Counted from the stretch's first letter, positions 21,228 to 33,075 are shown. The stretch is 64,000 bases of DNA from Trichobilharzia regenti (GCA_944472135.2 CALYDD020000313.1:1-64000); one strand, 5' to 3'. Numbers and translations are program-made. Notes: generated by a model not told the origin, from the letters alone.

Positions 21228-22085
21228 TCTATTCAGAAATTTGATGGTTTAGAGTTGATCTGGCTATCTGAGCTGAGTCAAATCCCCCCCCCACACACAC
21301 CTCTGATGATCTTGACGACAAAAGAGTGAAATGGCCACTCGGTGTTGAGATCGTTTCCAGCTGACAAGTTGGCAAGTACACCTGGTTGATGTGAATCAAT
21401 TATTTTTGAGAAAACACCAGGTAACTGAACTGTTTGTTTGTGACCAAATAGTGCTAGGGGAGAATAGGCAGTTGCAATATTCATTTCCTGATGATATTTC
21501 TAAACTCTAATGATCAATCTTATTTTGAGATATGCTCATGGACCAAGGTACATCGAACGGGATTTCTGTCCTGATCACCATCAAATAAGCAAATTTGAGT
21601 AAATTCAAGTTAAGAATAATTTACATTCAGATTGATAAAGTCATTCCAGCCAAAAACGTGTCGTAAACAGTAGAAATCTGCATTTAAGTATGTAGCACGC
21701 CTGTCAGGGATAGTGAACATTGAAGCGTTTGTTTAGTCGAACTCGTCTCCATTTTGGTGGGAGATTAGAAGTCCGTGGTTGCTTAATCGTATACTGGTTG
21801 GCAGAAAACTGCAGAAATACGATACGTTCATGTACAGACTTTGCACTTCGTAATAGTTGTAGGCAGTTCTGTTTCATTACTGTTGGAAGAATAAACAATC
21901 GTATTGTCCAACCGTTTTCTCTTGTTCCCCATTGGTTACCGTGTATAGTATTCAGAGTAGTTGTCCTAGTCTTCTGAAATCAGCGATAGGTCCAGGATCT
22001 CTGTAATCTGAATATCTGACAATCTCTTTACGCGTCACAAAACCAGCTGTGATTCCGAAACCTAGGTGTCTAGGTTACCCAGACT
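21228..22085. other. Unassigned region between the dynein genes
   Basis: It contains a C/CA run (21286-21300). Antiparallel open frames at 21704-21977 show no motif I recognise. If dynein gene B has 5' exons, some should lie in this general interval, but I could not identify any. Confidence 0.3.
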
Positions 22086-22750
22086 AGACACCTTAAATTG
22101 CAACTGTGAATTTAACTGCTCCCATGGAGCCAGATATACTGACCGTTGTTCCAGGAACCTACGTTTTCGTGCTGAGGAATACCTACCGGTGTTTAAATAA
22201 GAGTGTTTGTCAATGGACACGAACACTGAACTTTTGTTTATTGGAACTGGTAGTCATTGGCGGGCAACTCGAAGGAGCGAATGGTTCAATCGTGTACAAG
22301 TTGGAAGAAGACGAAAGAACACGAATAAAAGTACTATACATTATTTGTAAAACATTTGTTTATAGTCTCTGTATGACAGATCGAATTCAACCGCTGAGGA
22401 ATATATTTTCTTATTACAAGTCCTTGTGTTTTGGAGTTAAAGTCGATAATTTTACTAAGTAGTTGTCGATTCTGAGCGTCTTCACAAATAACAGGAACTT
22501 AGGATTAAGTTCCTTGACAGTGTTGTTAAAATCCCCAAGAATGCTATGCTGGGTAACTTTGTTCAAACAGGTCATAAAGCTACCTGTTGAAGAGTTTTTC
22601 CTTATCGTCTACCGGATATTGAATAAATTAACAAAAGCCTCTACATACCGAAAACTCCAAATATGAGAGGCCATTACAATTCGCTTAAAACATCCGGAGT
22701 TCTGTGTGCAAAAGAAAGAAGGCCAGCCAGTTACTATTGCTAACCTATGA
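22086..22750 (+). pseudogene. PLE GIY-YIG endonuclease, split and decayed
   Basis: 22100-22200 translates as CEFNCSHGARYTDRCSRNLRFRAE (nuclease N-terminal half, YIG to YTD). 22545-22750 has the C-terminal half (QTGHKA..., IRLKHPEFCVQKKE). About 345 bp of unrelated sequence separates them. Many stops. Confidence 0.6.
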
Positions 22751-22904
22751 ATTCCGTATTACTTCCCCTAATTTAGCTGATATGTAGTCAGTTCGTGTCA
22801 TATTAAGGCATATTATCGCGATTTTGCTGGTGCTTTCGAGATGTAATTTATCCACACTGTTGTGTCAGTGTAATTCAAAACACCAGTGATGTTGTCGATA
22901 ACAA

Positions 22905-23229
22905 TCTGGTGAGAGCAGGCTGCTAGACATTCATTTACGTCAATGTTTATGTCCCAAATATTGGTCGTGAGAAAATATGAACAAAGACTGATTCAACAAC
23001 CAATCACAGAAGACTTTGCGTAGGCGGATAAAGTTAACATATATATGATCTGACATTCAAGAAACAGTCACAAAGAGATGCAAGGTCAACTTTCTGTGAG
23101 AAACAACCAGTCAGAAGACTGTGTTTGTTAGCTTGAATAAGCTATAATAATGTACATGAAAATATATAAATACGTGTTGATTTCCTTAATAAATGATCTG
23201 TTGCCTAACTCTTGCCTTCTGTTGTTACA
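22905..23229 (+). repeat. Solo LTR (Gypsy family), sense on +
   Basis: It begins TCTGGTGAGAGCAGGC and ends CTTCTGTTGTTACA, the sense ends of the LTR. A TATA-like 'aaaatatataaata' (23159-23172) and AATAAA (23190-23195) mark the promoter and poly(A) signals shared with the other copies. Confidence 0.7.
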
Positions 23230-23239
23230 ACAGTATTCC

Positions 23240-25135
23240 TTCAAGTATTGCGATGTCACAGGAGAGTATTCTAATTATCACATCTTTCCTCCTGTTCGGT
23301 AAAAAAGAGACTTAGGGAGGTGCCTCTTTTGGAGGAATCTGGCGAATATGCACTGAAGATACACTTGAAGATGAAAAACGAAATCTAACACAAACTCTGC
23401 GATTTAATTAGAATTTACCCTGGCCAGGGGGAAAGACAGATAGCAGAACAAACTTCTTTTATTGTGTAGAAAGACTAGAATTGTTCTCTAGAATTTATTC
23501 CTAAATCTCCCGCTATAGGTAAAAAGCGGTTTCCAATTCCCTTCCAAAGGTTCGATGGAATACGATAGAATAACACTGAAAGCACTTCTTCTTCTACTGT
23601 CCACTTGGTGACCGCTTTCATCAATCAAATGAGACAAAATGCAACTTCTTATAGATTTTACTTGGCCTTCTCCGAGCTGTAGAGGAAGATGCTCACTAAT
23701 GCGTTTGTTAAGCTGTTTAGTTGTTCACCCTATGTAGCTTTTTCTGCAAGAGCAGCTAAATTTGTAAATACACATAGGAGAGACACAGCTAGACAGTTTG
23801 TCTTTCACTTGAACAATCATAATTGGTTGGCTGAAAAATGATAGATAAAGGGTGGTGGTAGTATAAGTCCGTTTTATGCCTATAGACAATCCTACCCACA
23901 TCTCCAATGAATTGCAGTTGTTTCTTTTTAACTGTTGTCATTTTCTCCTAATTATACCTGGTGTTCATATGTCTCCACACAAATCTTCTAGGGTAACCCA
24001 TTTGGATCAGAGTGTTTGATGTGTTTCCTGATTCATTTTCTAGGGAGTCATCTGTACAGATCCTACTTACTCTATTCGTCAGGTATCTGACCAAACTGAC
24101 TTTTTATCGGATTGGTACAAACTTGAAGGAATGTGTATACTGACCTACAGATGTAGGTTTCCCACACACATATAACTTGAGTGAACCATCTGTTCTCTTT
24201 TCTGCTCAAATGAACATCAAGGAAGTGTAGTCTACCATCATGTTCTTCTTCACAAGTGAACATGAGCGATGGTTGTGCATCATTAAACTTTTTTAACATT
24301 TCATTCTTGTCAGCGTTCTCATCAAGAATAATAAACGTATCAACAACATAACGAAAATAAGAATCCGTTTTATCTATTACTTGTTTCAATGGACTATTTT
24401 CAAGCTTAGCAAGAAAGAAATCTACCTAATCTGGGCTTAATGGATAACCCATGGCAATGCTGTCGATTTGTCGGTAACAAATGTGATTGTTGAATGTGAA
24501 GTTTACATTTACAGCGCGTCTTATTGCAAGCAGCTCCTTGAGATATCAAACTGCTTTCCTGATAATTGTTGGCTTATCTATTCCACAGTCTTCATAAGCG
24601 GTACATTGGCGTTTGCTTCCCATTTATGTTGACATCATGAATTCAAAGACGTCTTTATCACTTTGATTAACCTCATTCTTCTGCAACGGTTGGGGGAGTT
24701 CATGTAGCCCTCTTAGAAGTGTCTTGGACTGGTCGAAGAGGAGTTCCTGTTTTATATACTTCTGGCAAACCATACAGTCGTGAAGTATTACTTCCAGTAG
24801 GATAAGGATGGTTGTAAACTGAGATTACTCCAATTTTCCTCAGATCTTTAAGCGTGTTGATTGGCTGCTATTCAGCTACTCTTCTGTCTAGATCTGTAGA
24901 GCTGTTAAGCTCCTGGAATTTCAATTCATCGGTTAGAAGCGAGTTGGTTTTGTAAACGTACTCACACTTATTCATCAGTACTGCTGTGGCTCCTTCATCA
25001 GGCCTGCTGATTCTAATGTTTTCATTGTTCCTTAAAACTTTGTGAGATTGAAAATGTAATTCAAGTACAACGTCGACATCTTGGAGTTTCAAGATGAATT
25101 CAGAGAAACCAGCAGCAGAAAGTAACAGCAAATAT
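23240..25135 (-). pseudogene. Penelope-like element, decayed
   Basis: On the minus strand, 25131-24868 has ISRPDEGATAVLMNK and LTDELKFQEL (PLE RT N-terminal region). 24389-24072 has KTDSYFRYVVDTFIILDENADK (catalytic YxDD changed to YVVD) and LHFLDVHLSRKEN. 23907-23725 has CIYKFSCSCRKSYIG (nuclease core). Frames are interrupted many times. The remaining 23240-23540 resembles other PLE thumb segments. It is one of the more complete but oldest PLE copies here. Confidence 0.75.
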
Positions 25136-25920
25136 ATTTCATCATATTACAATGTTATTAGAAAATGTGTGACCCCTGACACGATGTGGGTGTGGTGATA
25201 AGGACATAGGCTTTGGCCTGTGTTAAGAAACACACCCAAGATTAATCAGCCGTGACATCATCCGGTGTCCCCGCACCGCGAAAGATAGTCACGCACATGG
25301 TTCGTGGTATTTTCCGTAGCCATTTCGTCAGTTGGGTTAAAAATTTCCAGTGACACAGGTTCAAAACTAAAACACAATAACATTAAGGTCATTACCAACA
25401 TCCATCCACCTCAACTGCATAACACCATCACTACCACACCAAGCATTACACAACGGTTTGAGGCAAATCATGTATAATATGACCACAGGATGATTACTGT
25501 ATTCGATATAAACCCATTCACACCATCGAACTTACTTTGTGATGAATTCAAGAAGTTAAGAGAGGGTATATATGAAGTGCTCGTAGTACTGGTGAATGTT
25601 TCAACTGCCCATTGGGTAGTAAATTGTAGTAAATGCTCCCACTTTATTCGTTTTGTATCTCATACTACTTACTACTAATCAGTAGTATGGCAGTAATTAG
25701 GAGATTAAATGTTATCCCAGAGGTATCAAACACTCATCGCTTATTAATCCCACATATTTCACAGAATTATTTCCAGTATCAGTTTAAATGTATCTTTGAA
25801 TACTGGTCAGTTACCTTGATGATATCAATATTGTAAATAAAAACTTGTATTCTTTTGATGTGGATGGACTCCATATTCACTAATGTCCCTCTACTCAAAA
25901 CAACTGACATTTTGTGTGAT
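25136..25920. other. Unassigned region upstream of dynein gene B
   Basis: Small open frames (25490-25678 and 25633-25836) lack motifs and good splice context. No dynein N-terminal sequence recognised. Confidence 0.3.
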
Positions 25921-25929
25921 TACGTTTCA

Positions 25930-27310
25930 CCACACATAATTTGCTGGTCCCGTTCCCTATATTTTATTTAGAGCGTTCATTACTTCTATGTACCAGAAAT
26001 GTTAGGCTTACATTTGAAGGTGACTGCTCCTGTCAGGTTGATGGTGTTTCTAAGGAAAGCTCGTTCACGATAAATTTAGCAGAAATCTATATGTTGAGCA
26101 TTGAAAGTTTATCGGAAGATCTAATTGGAAATGTACCAGTTCCTAGAAGATATGTCGATGACATTCTGATGAACAGTGATAAGCCTTGTTCTGCCACTTC
26201 AATTTTAAATCGAATGATTGAAATTCAAAATAACATGTCAATTGTGTCTGTAGGAGAGGAAGATAATTGCTTATCTCTCCTAGATACATTGGTTGGTCGA
26301 CAGACAGCCTCATGGATCAATAAAACTATCTGTTTACGGAATACCTACCTAGATAGGACAATATCTTAATTATCACAGTTTTTCATCTATACGGCGCGAA
26401 AGAGCCTTGGTGAGATGCCTGTGTCAGTAGAATCCAACGAATATGCATAGAAGACACACTTAAAGATGAAGAGAGAAAACTGACACAAACCCCGGTTGAT
26501 AATAATTATCCAGAGAAGTTCATTAGGAGGTCTGAAGTGGTCAGTGGAACACCAAGACCCATTCTCCAACTCGCCACTGTGAAAGACATTTATATCAAGC
26601 TACTGTATATAGGTGAATGTGAAGCTCATATATCCATGTGAGCACTTAGAACATACGAGAAATGTTGTCAGTTACCACTCTATCTACCAATTTAAATGTA
26701 CCTATAGTCATACACATACACAGGGAGGACTCGTCGATGTTTGGACGTAAGGACTTCAGAGCACGTTCCTAAATGGCTTCAGAAGCAGATGGTTTCCCCT
26801 GAATTCATTACTGATGAGAGTAGATGACCTAGCTGTCCTATTGCAAAACTTATTATACAAACAGGACATAAAATTTATGTTTACACCTCCTTTATTCAAC
26901 CTATCTATAAAACGTGTTTGAGACGTGCCCTAAAGTTTGTTGAAGCCCTATCAATTAGGAAATTTAAACCACCTTTGTGTGTTCAAAGAAACAATTCTTC
27001 ATGACACTGTACCACCTTCCTTAGTAAACTTTATTTTGATACATACCACGGCAGATGTACTATTACCTCCCTCTCGAATATTAAATTGACCTTCAATATT
27101 GGAGCCTTTATAACTTGACGATCAACGTCTATTCGCTTACCATTCAACTAACGCTTGATGCCTGTCATATATTACATTCCAATGACAAGTACGTGGAGTG
27201 TGGCCAAATTGTTCGAAATGTCTTGCGCCGCAAACACACCCCACTATTCAGAAAAATTACGTCTTCTTATTGTTTAGTCGAGATTCATAAAGGGAACAAA
27301 TGGATTCATA
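25930..27310 (+). pseudogene. Penelope-like element, decayed
   Basis: The frame 25941-26369 contains RLTFEGDCSCQVDGV, NVPVPRRYVDDILMNSDKPCSATSILNRM and DNCLSLLDTLVGRQ. The YVDD catalytic box is intact but the GSPLGPLLAD segment before it is corrupted. Nuclease remnants end near 27005 (LCVQRNNSS). The 3' tail (27005-27300) matches 63400-64000 in inverted orientation. It is the same subfamily as 50700-52020. Confidence 0.75.
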
Positions 27311-27594
27311 TACAAACAGTTAGAAGGTAGAAATGTCTATAACAAGTGGATTACATAATACATAATTTTTGAAAAATGAAGAGTAATTACGGGATAAGTA
27401 AGTGTTCAAGTTCTTTATTACCCTCCGTTTTATGCTCACTATCTACAAGATGGGCTAAAACTGAGACAGAGATAAAGGTCCAAACGAAAATTAAATATCA
27501 TAGATGCTTTCAGTTCATTCATTCATTCACCATGCAATCAGACAAAATCCCTACAAAACCAATACTTGAAAATTAATCTGATGTGCTCACTAGT

Positions 27595-27925
27595 GACTGG
27601 CCCTATTCAGGCAGTTAACCTGGGATTCTAGTGGGAAGCCGTAACCAGTAGGGTACAGCATGTTGAGGATGAGGCAGTAACTCATCAAAAAAGACATTAC
27701 AAAGTAGTCACGCTATGTCATGAATTGGCAGAAGTTAGAATTCAAGGACAACTCGATCCGTTCCTAGTGGCTCAATGGTCTACGAGCTCGCCTTGGAAAC
27801 GGGAGGTCTTGGTTCGAACCCCGGTGGGTGCGTACTGCAGCAGAGTCCCAGACTAGAACGATACAGCTGTCCAGTGCTCCTAGGTTTTCCAGTGGTTCTC
27901 TAACTGATGTCAGCTCATGATGGAA
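27595..27925 (+). repeat. SINE family 2
   Basis: The full order is present: 5' region ('gggaagccgtaaccagtagggtacagca'), tRNA-like head (GTGGCTCAATGGTCTACGAG, GGTTCGAACCCCGG), then 'cagagtcccagactagaacgatacagctgtcc' split tail and the 'gatgtcagctcatgatggaatcc' end. The GAAAC of the hammerhead-like core reads GATAC here. Confidence 0.75.
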
Positions 27926-28059
27926 TCCCCCATGCAATCAAACAAAAATCCCTACAAAACCAATACTTACAAATCATTCATAAAGATTTCGTTGTATTTA
28001 CTAACCATTAACTTTGTTTTTCTGCTGCATCTTAGCTTATCTTAATTTATCCTTTCTAG

Positions 28060-28322
28060 ACTATTCAAATGTTTGGAACACTTTTAGAAAGGCCAAGAAT
28101 TAAACCAATCATTGAACCGTGTTATCATAAATTACTCGAAAGTTTACACAATGAATTGGATCGATGTAAACAGATATTAGATCGAAATGTTGATAATCCA
28201 AAATTGTTGAAACATTCTCTATCGAAAGCATTCCCTCCAGCTGCTGGAGCTATATCTTGGTCTACTCTCCTGTTGAGACGTATAAATTCTATTATGGATC
28301 CAATAGAACTAATGGAATATCC
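28060..28322 (+). CDS. DNAH9/11/17-like: Dynein heavy chain gene B, first visible exon (N-terminal tail, DHC_N1)
   Basis: This exon follows acceptor cctttctag (ending 28059) and precedes donor gttagt (28323). It ends two bases into a codon (CC). It reads TIQMFGTLLERPRIKP, then LLESLHNELDRCKQIL, AFPPAAGAISWSTLLLRRI and IELMEYP. The P-P-x-A-G-A-I-x-W core is the classic DHC_N1 signature of dynein tails. The tail carries intermediate-chain binding and anchors the outer arm to the doublet. The next exon supplies the third base of the proline codon. The ATG at 28069 is internal, because the upstream TIQ codons are also in frame and about 550 tail residues are expected before this point. Confidence 0.9.
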
Positions 28323-28485
28323 GTTAGTCTTTGAATTTTATTATTATTATTATTCCATAGTGATAACTGTGTATTTACATATATAATGACATCATTACTA
28401 TATAGAGGAATAATACCCGATGTCTACTATGTCTGTCGATGTAAATAGTAAAACGATTAAATTCACTAACCCACACATCGAACAG

Positions 28486-29125
28486 GGTGACTCTAAAGAA
28501 TAGGAACCCGAATCGAAACGACCTACGAACGCACAAATGACCTTGAGAAACCAATCAGGCGACTTTGTTGTTTCTAGAAGTAATTATGGATGCTCTACAC
28601 CTTTTGCGTTGTAAATTGGCAGTGCTGCTGTATTATCGCCTATTATCCAGCGCTTATTGCTACCTGGGACCACTATTCACACAGACGAATGGAGCAGTTA
28701 CGGTCAATCGTCGAATCTCGAGTATATTCATCATGTAGTCAACCACACAAACGGTTTTCGTAATCCTTTGGATGGAACTCATACTAATTCGATCGAAAGT
28801 TTCTGGAGTCGCCTAAAAAACGGATTAGATTGGTGAATGGATCTAGAAATCCAATGATATACAGTTATCTTGATGAATTTATGTATAGAACTTGGTTTAA
28901 CATCATTATGAAGACACCTATGAGAAATTGGGAGCTTTTTTGCAGCATATACGAGAACGTTATCCATAGTAACTGTTTTTTAACATTGCATTACTTTTAT
29001 ATAAACGATTTTTGACAATTATGGGTCGCTTTTTGAGCCTTCCGATTGGTCGAAGTTGTCCTTGACAAGGTCGTTTTCACGTTCGTAGGTGGTTTCGGTT
29101 TGGGTTCCTATTCTTTAGAGTCACC
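28486..29125 (+). mobile_element. Merlin DNA transposon with terminal inverted repeats, internally deleted
   Basis: The ends GGTGACTCTAAAGAATAGGA (28486) and its inverse (ending 29125) form inverted repeats of about 24 perfect bases, extending imperfectly to about 60. GAACAG flanks both sides (28480-28485 and 29126-29131). At 640 bp it is too short for a full transposase gene. It lies in dynein gene B intron 28323-32337. Confidence 0.85.
28630..29015 (+). pseudogene. Merlin (ISXO2/IS1016-like) transposase, C-terminal remnant
   Basis: Reading + with a frame change near 28830: VLPIIQRLLLPGTTIHTDEWSSY, then HHVVNHTNGFRNPLDGTHTNSIES, FWSRLKNGLDW (stop), then LDEFMYRTWF. The aspartate of HTDEW and the N-x-I-E-S-x-W block are the catalytic-domain signatures of the Merlin/IS1016 group. 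The N-terminal zinc-binding part and the first catalytic aspartate region are absent. It cannot transpose itself but could be moved in trans, since both ends are intact. Confidence 0.8.
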
Positions 29126-29204
29126 GAACAGAGTGTTCAAACTCATCCAAGGTACCTGTAATACACTCAGTCAGTATTGGACGATATAGAAAATAATTAA
29201 TGTT

Positions 29205-29590
29205 ATTCAGTGAATGTTAACTAGCTATGGAATCCAAGGTTCTTATTTGGGACTACTCGTCAACTAGCTGGATGTACATGCATTCATAGTGAGTGAAGAT
29301 GGTATTCCCCTGTGACACTTGAACCGAGAACCAATCTTCTCAAACGTCGAAGGGTGTTATCCGCTAGAGCGTTTGGGTCATTCACTGGGGATTGTAGATA
29401 TATCCAAACGACGAGTCCCAAATATGACGAAATGCGCATCATTCGATTCCATTGCTAGTCAATATGCACTAAATAATTTCATGTGAATCCTCAAACATCG
29501 TCGAAGCCTCCGTAGGTGGAACGAACAGACATATCAACAGAGGCTAAATATTTCGGTTCAGCCAATCAACGAGATTGCAAAAGGTCTGGA
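29205..29590. repeat. Two Sm-alpha-like SINE pieces, head-to-head inverted
   Basis: 29218-29345 is the family on the minus strand (hammerhead region near 29245-29275, with extra bases in the CTGACGA core). 29345-29590 is on + ('tccaaacgacgagtcccaaatatgacgaaatgcgc', split; core start CTG changed to AAACGACGA). It ends in 'ttcggttcagccaatcaacgag'. Neither hammerhead is intact. Confidence 0.65.
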
Positions 29591-29594
29591 AGAA

Positions 29595-31110
29595 GGGAAA
29601 CGTGCCTATTGACTAGAGGAAAGGTTCACTCGTGAAACTACCAAAGAAGGGCGACTTAAGACTCTGCAAGAACTGGCGAGTAATCGTGCTCCTGTCGACG
29701 TCAACAAAAACCTGAGTTGCATCATCCTGGAGAGAATAAATGACGCACTGGATACAGAACTCCGACCAGGGCAACCTGGCTGCATTGAGGAAAGGCAAAT
29801 CGTGTACTGACCAAATTGCAACTCTACGCATCATCATAGAACAAAGCATGGAATAGCAGTCAAGCCTCCACCTCAACTTTATAGACTTTGAAAAGGCCTT
29901 CGACAGCGTTGACCATGAAGTAATTTGGAAATTACTCGAGTACTACGACGTATCCCAAATATTCATCAACCTTATTCAACAGCTGTACGACAACGGCACA
30001 TGTCAAGTGATCCACAACGGAAGACTCAGAGAGGCGTTTGGAGTAAACACAAGAGTCAGACAAGAGTTCTTATTATCACCAATGAGATTCCTAATTGTGG
30101 TGGACTGGATTGTGCATCAGACAGTTGGAAACGAGCAAACAGGAATATCCTGGACCGACGTGAAGAACCTAGAAGACCTGGATTTCGCACGTGGATGATT
30201 TATGTTTGATGTCACACAAAATCGAAGACGTACAAGCGAAAACCGACAAACTGGTCGAAGAAGCAGCCTGCGAAGACAGGACTCCAAGTGAACATAGACA
30301 AGACGGAGGTTATGAAAATAACCAACCAACCAACAACAAAAACAACAGCAACTTCTATCGCCAATCACCATCAACGTGAGGGATCTGAAAGAGGTTACTT
30401 CATTCACTTATCTAGGAAGCATTGTCTCAACTACAGGCAGTCGGAACGAACGAGGATGTCAAATCGAGCAAGAATCGGGAAGGCGAGAAACACATTCATC
30501 AACCTGAAACCAATCTGGAAATCTTCGTCACTCAGCATCAACAACAAAATCCGGTCGGATTTTCAATACAAACGTAAAGTCAGTCAGTTATTCTATACGG
30601 ATCAGAAACTTGACCGGCGGTTCACAAAGAATATTTCCAACAGCCTGTTGCAGACCTTTATCAACAACTAACTGTCTTCGCTGGAGATCAGATGGCCGGG
30701 CAGGAAAGAATCACCAACAGTGGGAAACTATGGGAACAAACAAACAAAACAAGGACCAATCGCCAACCAACAAATATGCAGGAGAAAGCGGAGGTGGATT
30801 GGACACTCGCTGAGGTGACGAGGCCGCCGCTGGGTGACATCGCGCGCGCGTCAGGCCATTGCTCGAGTGGAACCAGGCCGAAAGGGAAGCACGCGGCGAG
30901 TGGGACGTCAGTGGAAGGGTGACATGGAGGAGATCGTGTGAAGAGAGAGGAGTTGAAAGAGTATACACTAACATGGATGGAGGTGAAAAGTACACCAGAA
31001 AGAAGACAGAAGCAAGTGGAGACGTGGAGCTGAAGACCTATGTTCCACTAGGAACCCAAGGGAACAATAAAAATCAACCAGAAGAACGAAATTGACTATT
31101 AAAGGATTTT
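29595..31110 (+). mobile_element. RTE-type LINE, 5' truncated, ORF decayed
   Basis: Translation along + gives LPKKGDLRLCKNWR, SSQDDATQVFVDVD in the opposite frame, then FIDFEKAFDSVDHEVIWKLL (RT motif with the first catalytic aspartate), INLIQQLYDNGTCQVIHNGRL, TRVRQEFLLSPM (normally GVRQGC), VVDWIVHQTVGNEQTGI, ..LEDLDFA with the ADD box broken by a frameshift, and DLCLMSHKIEDVQAKTDKL. The 3' part (30610-31095) holds the C-terminal region and 'gttccactaggaacccaaggg'. Several frameshifts make it non-functional. Confidence 0.8.
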
Positions 31111-31158
31111 CAGTGACATTTCAGCCAATGTTATACTAAAAGAATACCTGTTAGACAG

Positions 31159-31161
<3 letters not shown>

Positions 31162-31192
<31 letters not shown>
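31162..31192. repeat. (TA)n microsatellite
   Basis: About 30 bp of TA directly 3' of the LINE. Confidence 0.9.
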
Positions 31193-31194
<2 letters not shown>

Positions 31195-31779
31195 TATCAT
31201 TTGTTTGGCTCCCACCTTCTGAATGGTTAGAATCACAGGTTGAAGAATTTCGGTTAGATAACTAAAGGCGTCATCGTTGGTCAGTGATCATTCACTCATA
31301 ATAATAATGATAATAATTAATGGAGTTTTAAGATCAGGGAGTTAGCACATTTCACTGATATGCAGACTGACTGTCACTGACTTCATGATATAAAATGGAA
31401 GCGACTACAATCACTTAAAACCAGTTTAAACCAGTCTGGACAAATTAAACCATTGGACTAAGGCAGAATATTTTTATCACAATCTGATTGGATGACCTGT
31501 AAGCTTGACTTTATGCAACCAACATGAATGGTTATTTGTTGGCTTAACTTTCTGAGGTAAGTAAAGCTTGTACTTTTCTCAGTACTAAAGATGAGAAAAT
31601 TATAAAAGTCTACTTCATACTGAAGTCTGAGCTGAAAATGATGTCTAGTAAGTGTCAGTCAGTGAAAGCTACTCAGCTGTGAACTCTGCAAGTGAGAGAA
31701 TACAACTAATACACGAATGATTAAAAAAATATCGATCCAGACACTAATTTTATGCTCAGTAGCACTTGCCTGTATACAG

Positions 31780-32135
31780 GAAGTAGTTACCAGCACTTCT
31801 AGACAGAAGTTGTAACCAGCGGGTCCCTCCAAGTCAGATAAGAGAATAGTTATTCGCCTATGATAAAGGCTGGTGGCTGCTTAATATTATCTATTGTGAA
31901 TTAGCAGAAGTTGGAATTAAGGGGCTGGCCAATGGATCGAGGTCCACTGCCTGATTGGTCTACGTACCTGCCTTGTAATCGGGATGTCCTGTGTTAGAAC
32001 CTGTGTTGTGGATGCGTGCTTATGAAGAGCCCAAAACTAGGACGAAACAGCTGTCCAGTAGTGCTCTCAGGTTTTCCAATGGTTCTATAGCTGATATCAA
32101 CTCATGTTCGAACCTGTTACCAATCATGTCCCTGA
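31780..32135 (+). repeat. SINE family 2
   Basis: It has a tRNA-like head ('gcctgattggtctacg' ... 'gtgttagaacctgtg'), then TATGAAGAGCCCAAAACTAG, GACGAAACAGCTGTCC and the 'gctgatatcaactcatg' end. In dynein gene B intron 28323-32337. Confidence 0.7.
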
Positions 32136-32337
32136 GAACCAACACTTCACAAATATGTATCTCTGTTAACCTTTTAAAAGATGGTGTTTAAAAAATCAAT
32201 TGAGTCGCAATTGCATAAACTTTTAAAATAAATACTTCGGAAACGATATTTACTGAATAACCCGTCTTTATCTAGTCATTACATTTCTGAAGACTGTTGA
32301 CAAAAATTTTAGAGAAATAATCGTCTTTTTATTTTAG

Positions 32338-32406
32338 CATCCTAGAATCGGAACAAGGAGAAAGATTATTACAAAAGCGAGATGAACTACTGGATTTATT
32401 GTCTGA
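32338..32406 (+). CDS. DNAH9/11/17-like: Dynein heavy chain gene B, exon 2 (visible), 69 bp
   Basis: This very short exon lies between acceptor ttttag (ending 32337) and donor gtaagt (32407). One base completes the previous proline codon, then 22 codons read ILESEQGERLLQKRDELLDL and LS, then GA begins the next codon. It corresponds to the DHC tail segment ending 'E-x-G-x-x-x-x-x-K-x-x-x-L-x-x-L' in beta-class heavy chains. Phase agreement with both neighbours (2 in, 2 out) is the strongest evidence. It is too short to be seen as an ORF. Confidence 0.85.
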
Positions 32407-32549
32407 GTAAGTACTCGAAAGTTGTAATTTTCGTGCTGATATAATGTTACAGTGTGTGTCTTAAGGTCTGTATCACTGAAAGGACTAATGATTGAAGGAA
32501 ATGTAAACGGGTACAAATAGAGAGACTAATTTGGAATTTTTGTTATTAG

Positions 32550-32735
32550 ATGGTTAGAGGCGATCGGAAGGAAGCCTTGTTTGACGTAGGTTTGTTTCGC
32601 ACTTAGTGTCACTCACCAGTCAACAGGGCGTATTGGCAATCTTGATGGAATTCATGTCCCTTCTGAGATGCGAACCCTTGTCACCCTGTGAATGCATTCA
32701 GTGACAGTTATTCAGGCTAGCAACTTACCTAATGT
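32550..32735 (-). repeat. Third tRNA-headed SINE family, diverged
   Basis: It shares order with 13756-13955 ('ggttagaggcg.tcggaaggaagcctt', 'catgtcccttctgag', 'gttattcaggctagc'). Confidence 0.45.
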
Positions 32736-32835
32736 AGAAGCGTAATAAATACTTTGATTGAACACTGATAGAATTAAGTCTTCACCAAACAAACGACTAG
32801 ACTTATGGTACTAGTTACTAACTAACGTTCGATCT

Positions 32836-33075
32836 AGGCATCGGTGGTATAGTGGTTAGGATGCCGTCGACCATGCACATGGTTCAGGGTTCGATCCCTG
32901 ACTGACGCCCTCCTTTACCTCGCTAAGCCAGAAATAGTGCTGGTAAAGTGGAAAGGTTGGCATGAGGCTAGCAACCCCATCCTGTAAAATTAAAAACACT
33001 GCTACAGAAACTTCAAGCCTCCAGCTTGAAGCCCTATGTGGAACATTCCACTGGGAACGAGAAGGAGAAAAATGC
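32836..33075 (+). repeat. tRNA-derived SINE family 1a
   Basis: The head is GCATCGGTGGTATAGTGGTT (A box) and GGGTTCGATCCCTG (B box). The body includes 'ctcgctaagccagaaatag', 'ggctagcaaccccatcctg', 'cttcaagcctccagcttgaag' and a purine-rich end. Same as 35464 (+) and 4283 (-). Confidence 0.8.

Noticed and set aside
22106..22462. 118-codon frame between the dynein genes as a host gene or as a 5' exon of dynein gene B
   Set aside because: Its first part, in another frame, is a decayed GIY-YIG domain. The rest shows no dynein motif and no convincing splice context.
28069..28386. ATG at 28069 as the start of a small protein or of dynein gene B
   Set aside because: Codons upstream of the ATG back to the splice acceptor at 28059 are in frame and dynein-like, and the sequence corresponds to an internal part of the tail. 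The frame's last residues lie past the donor at 28323.
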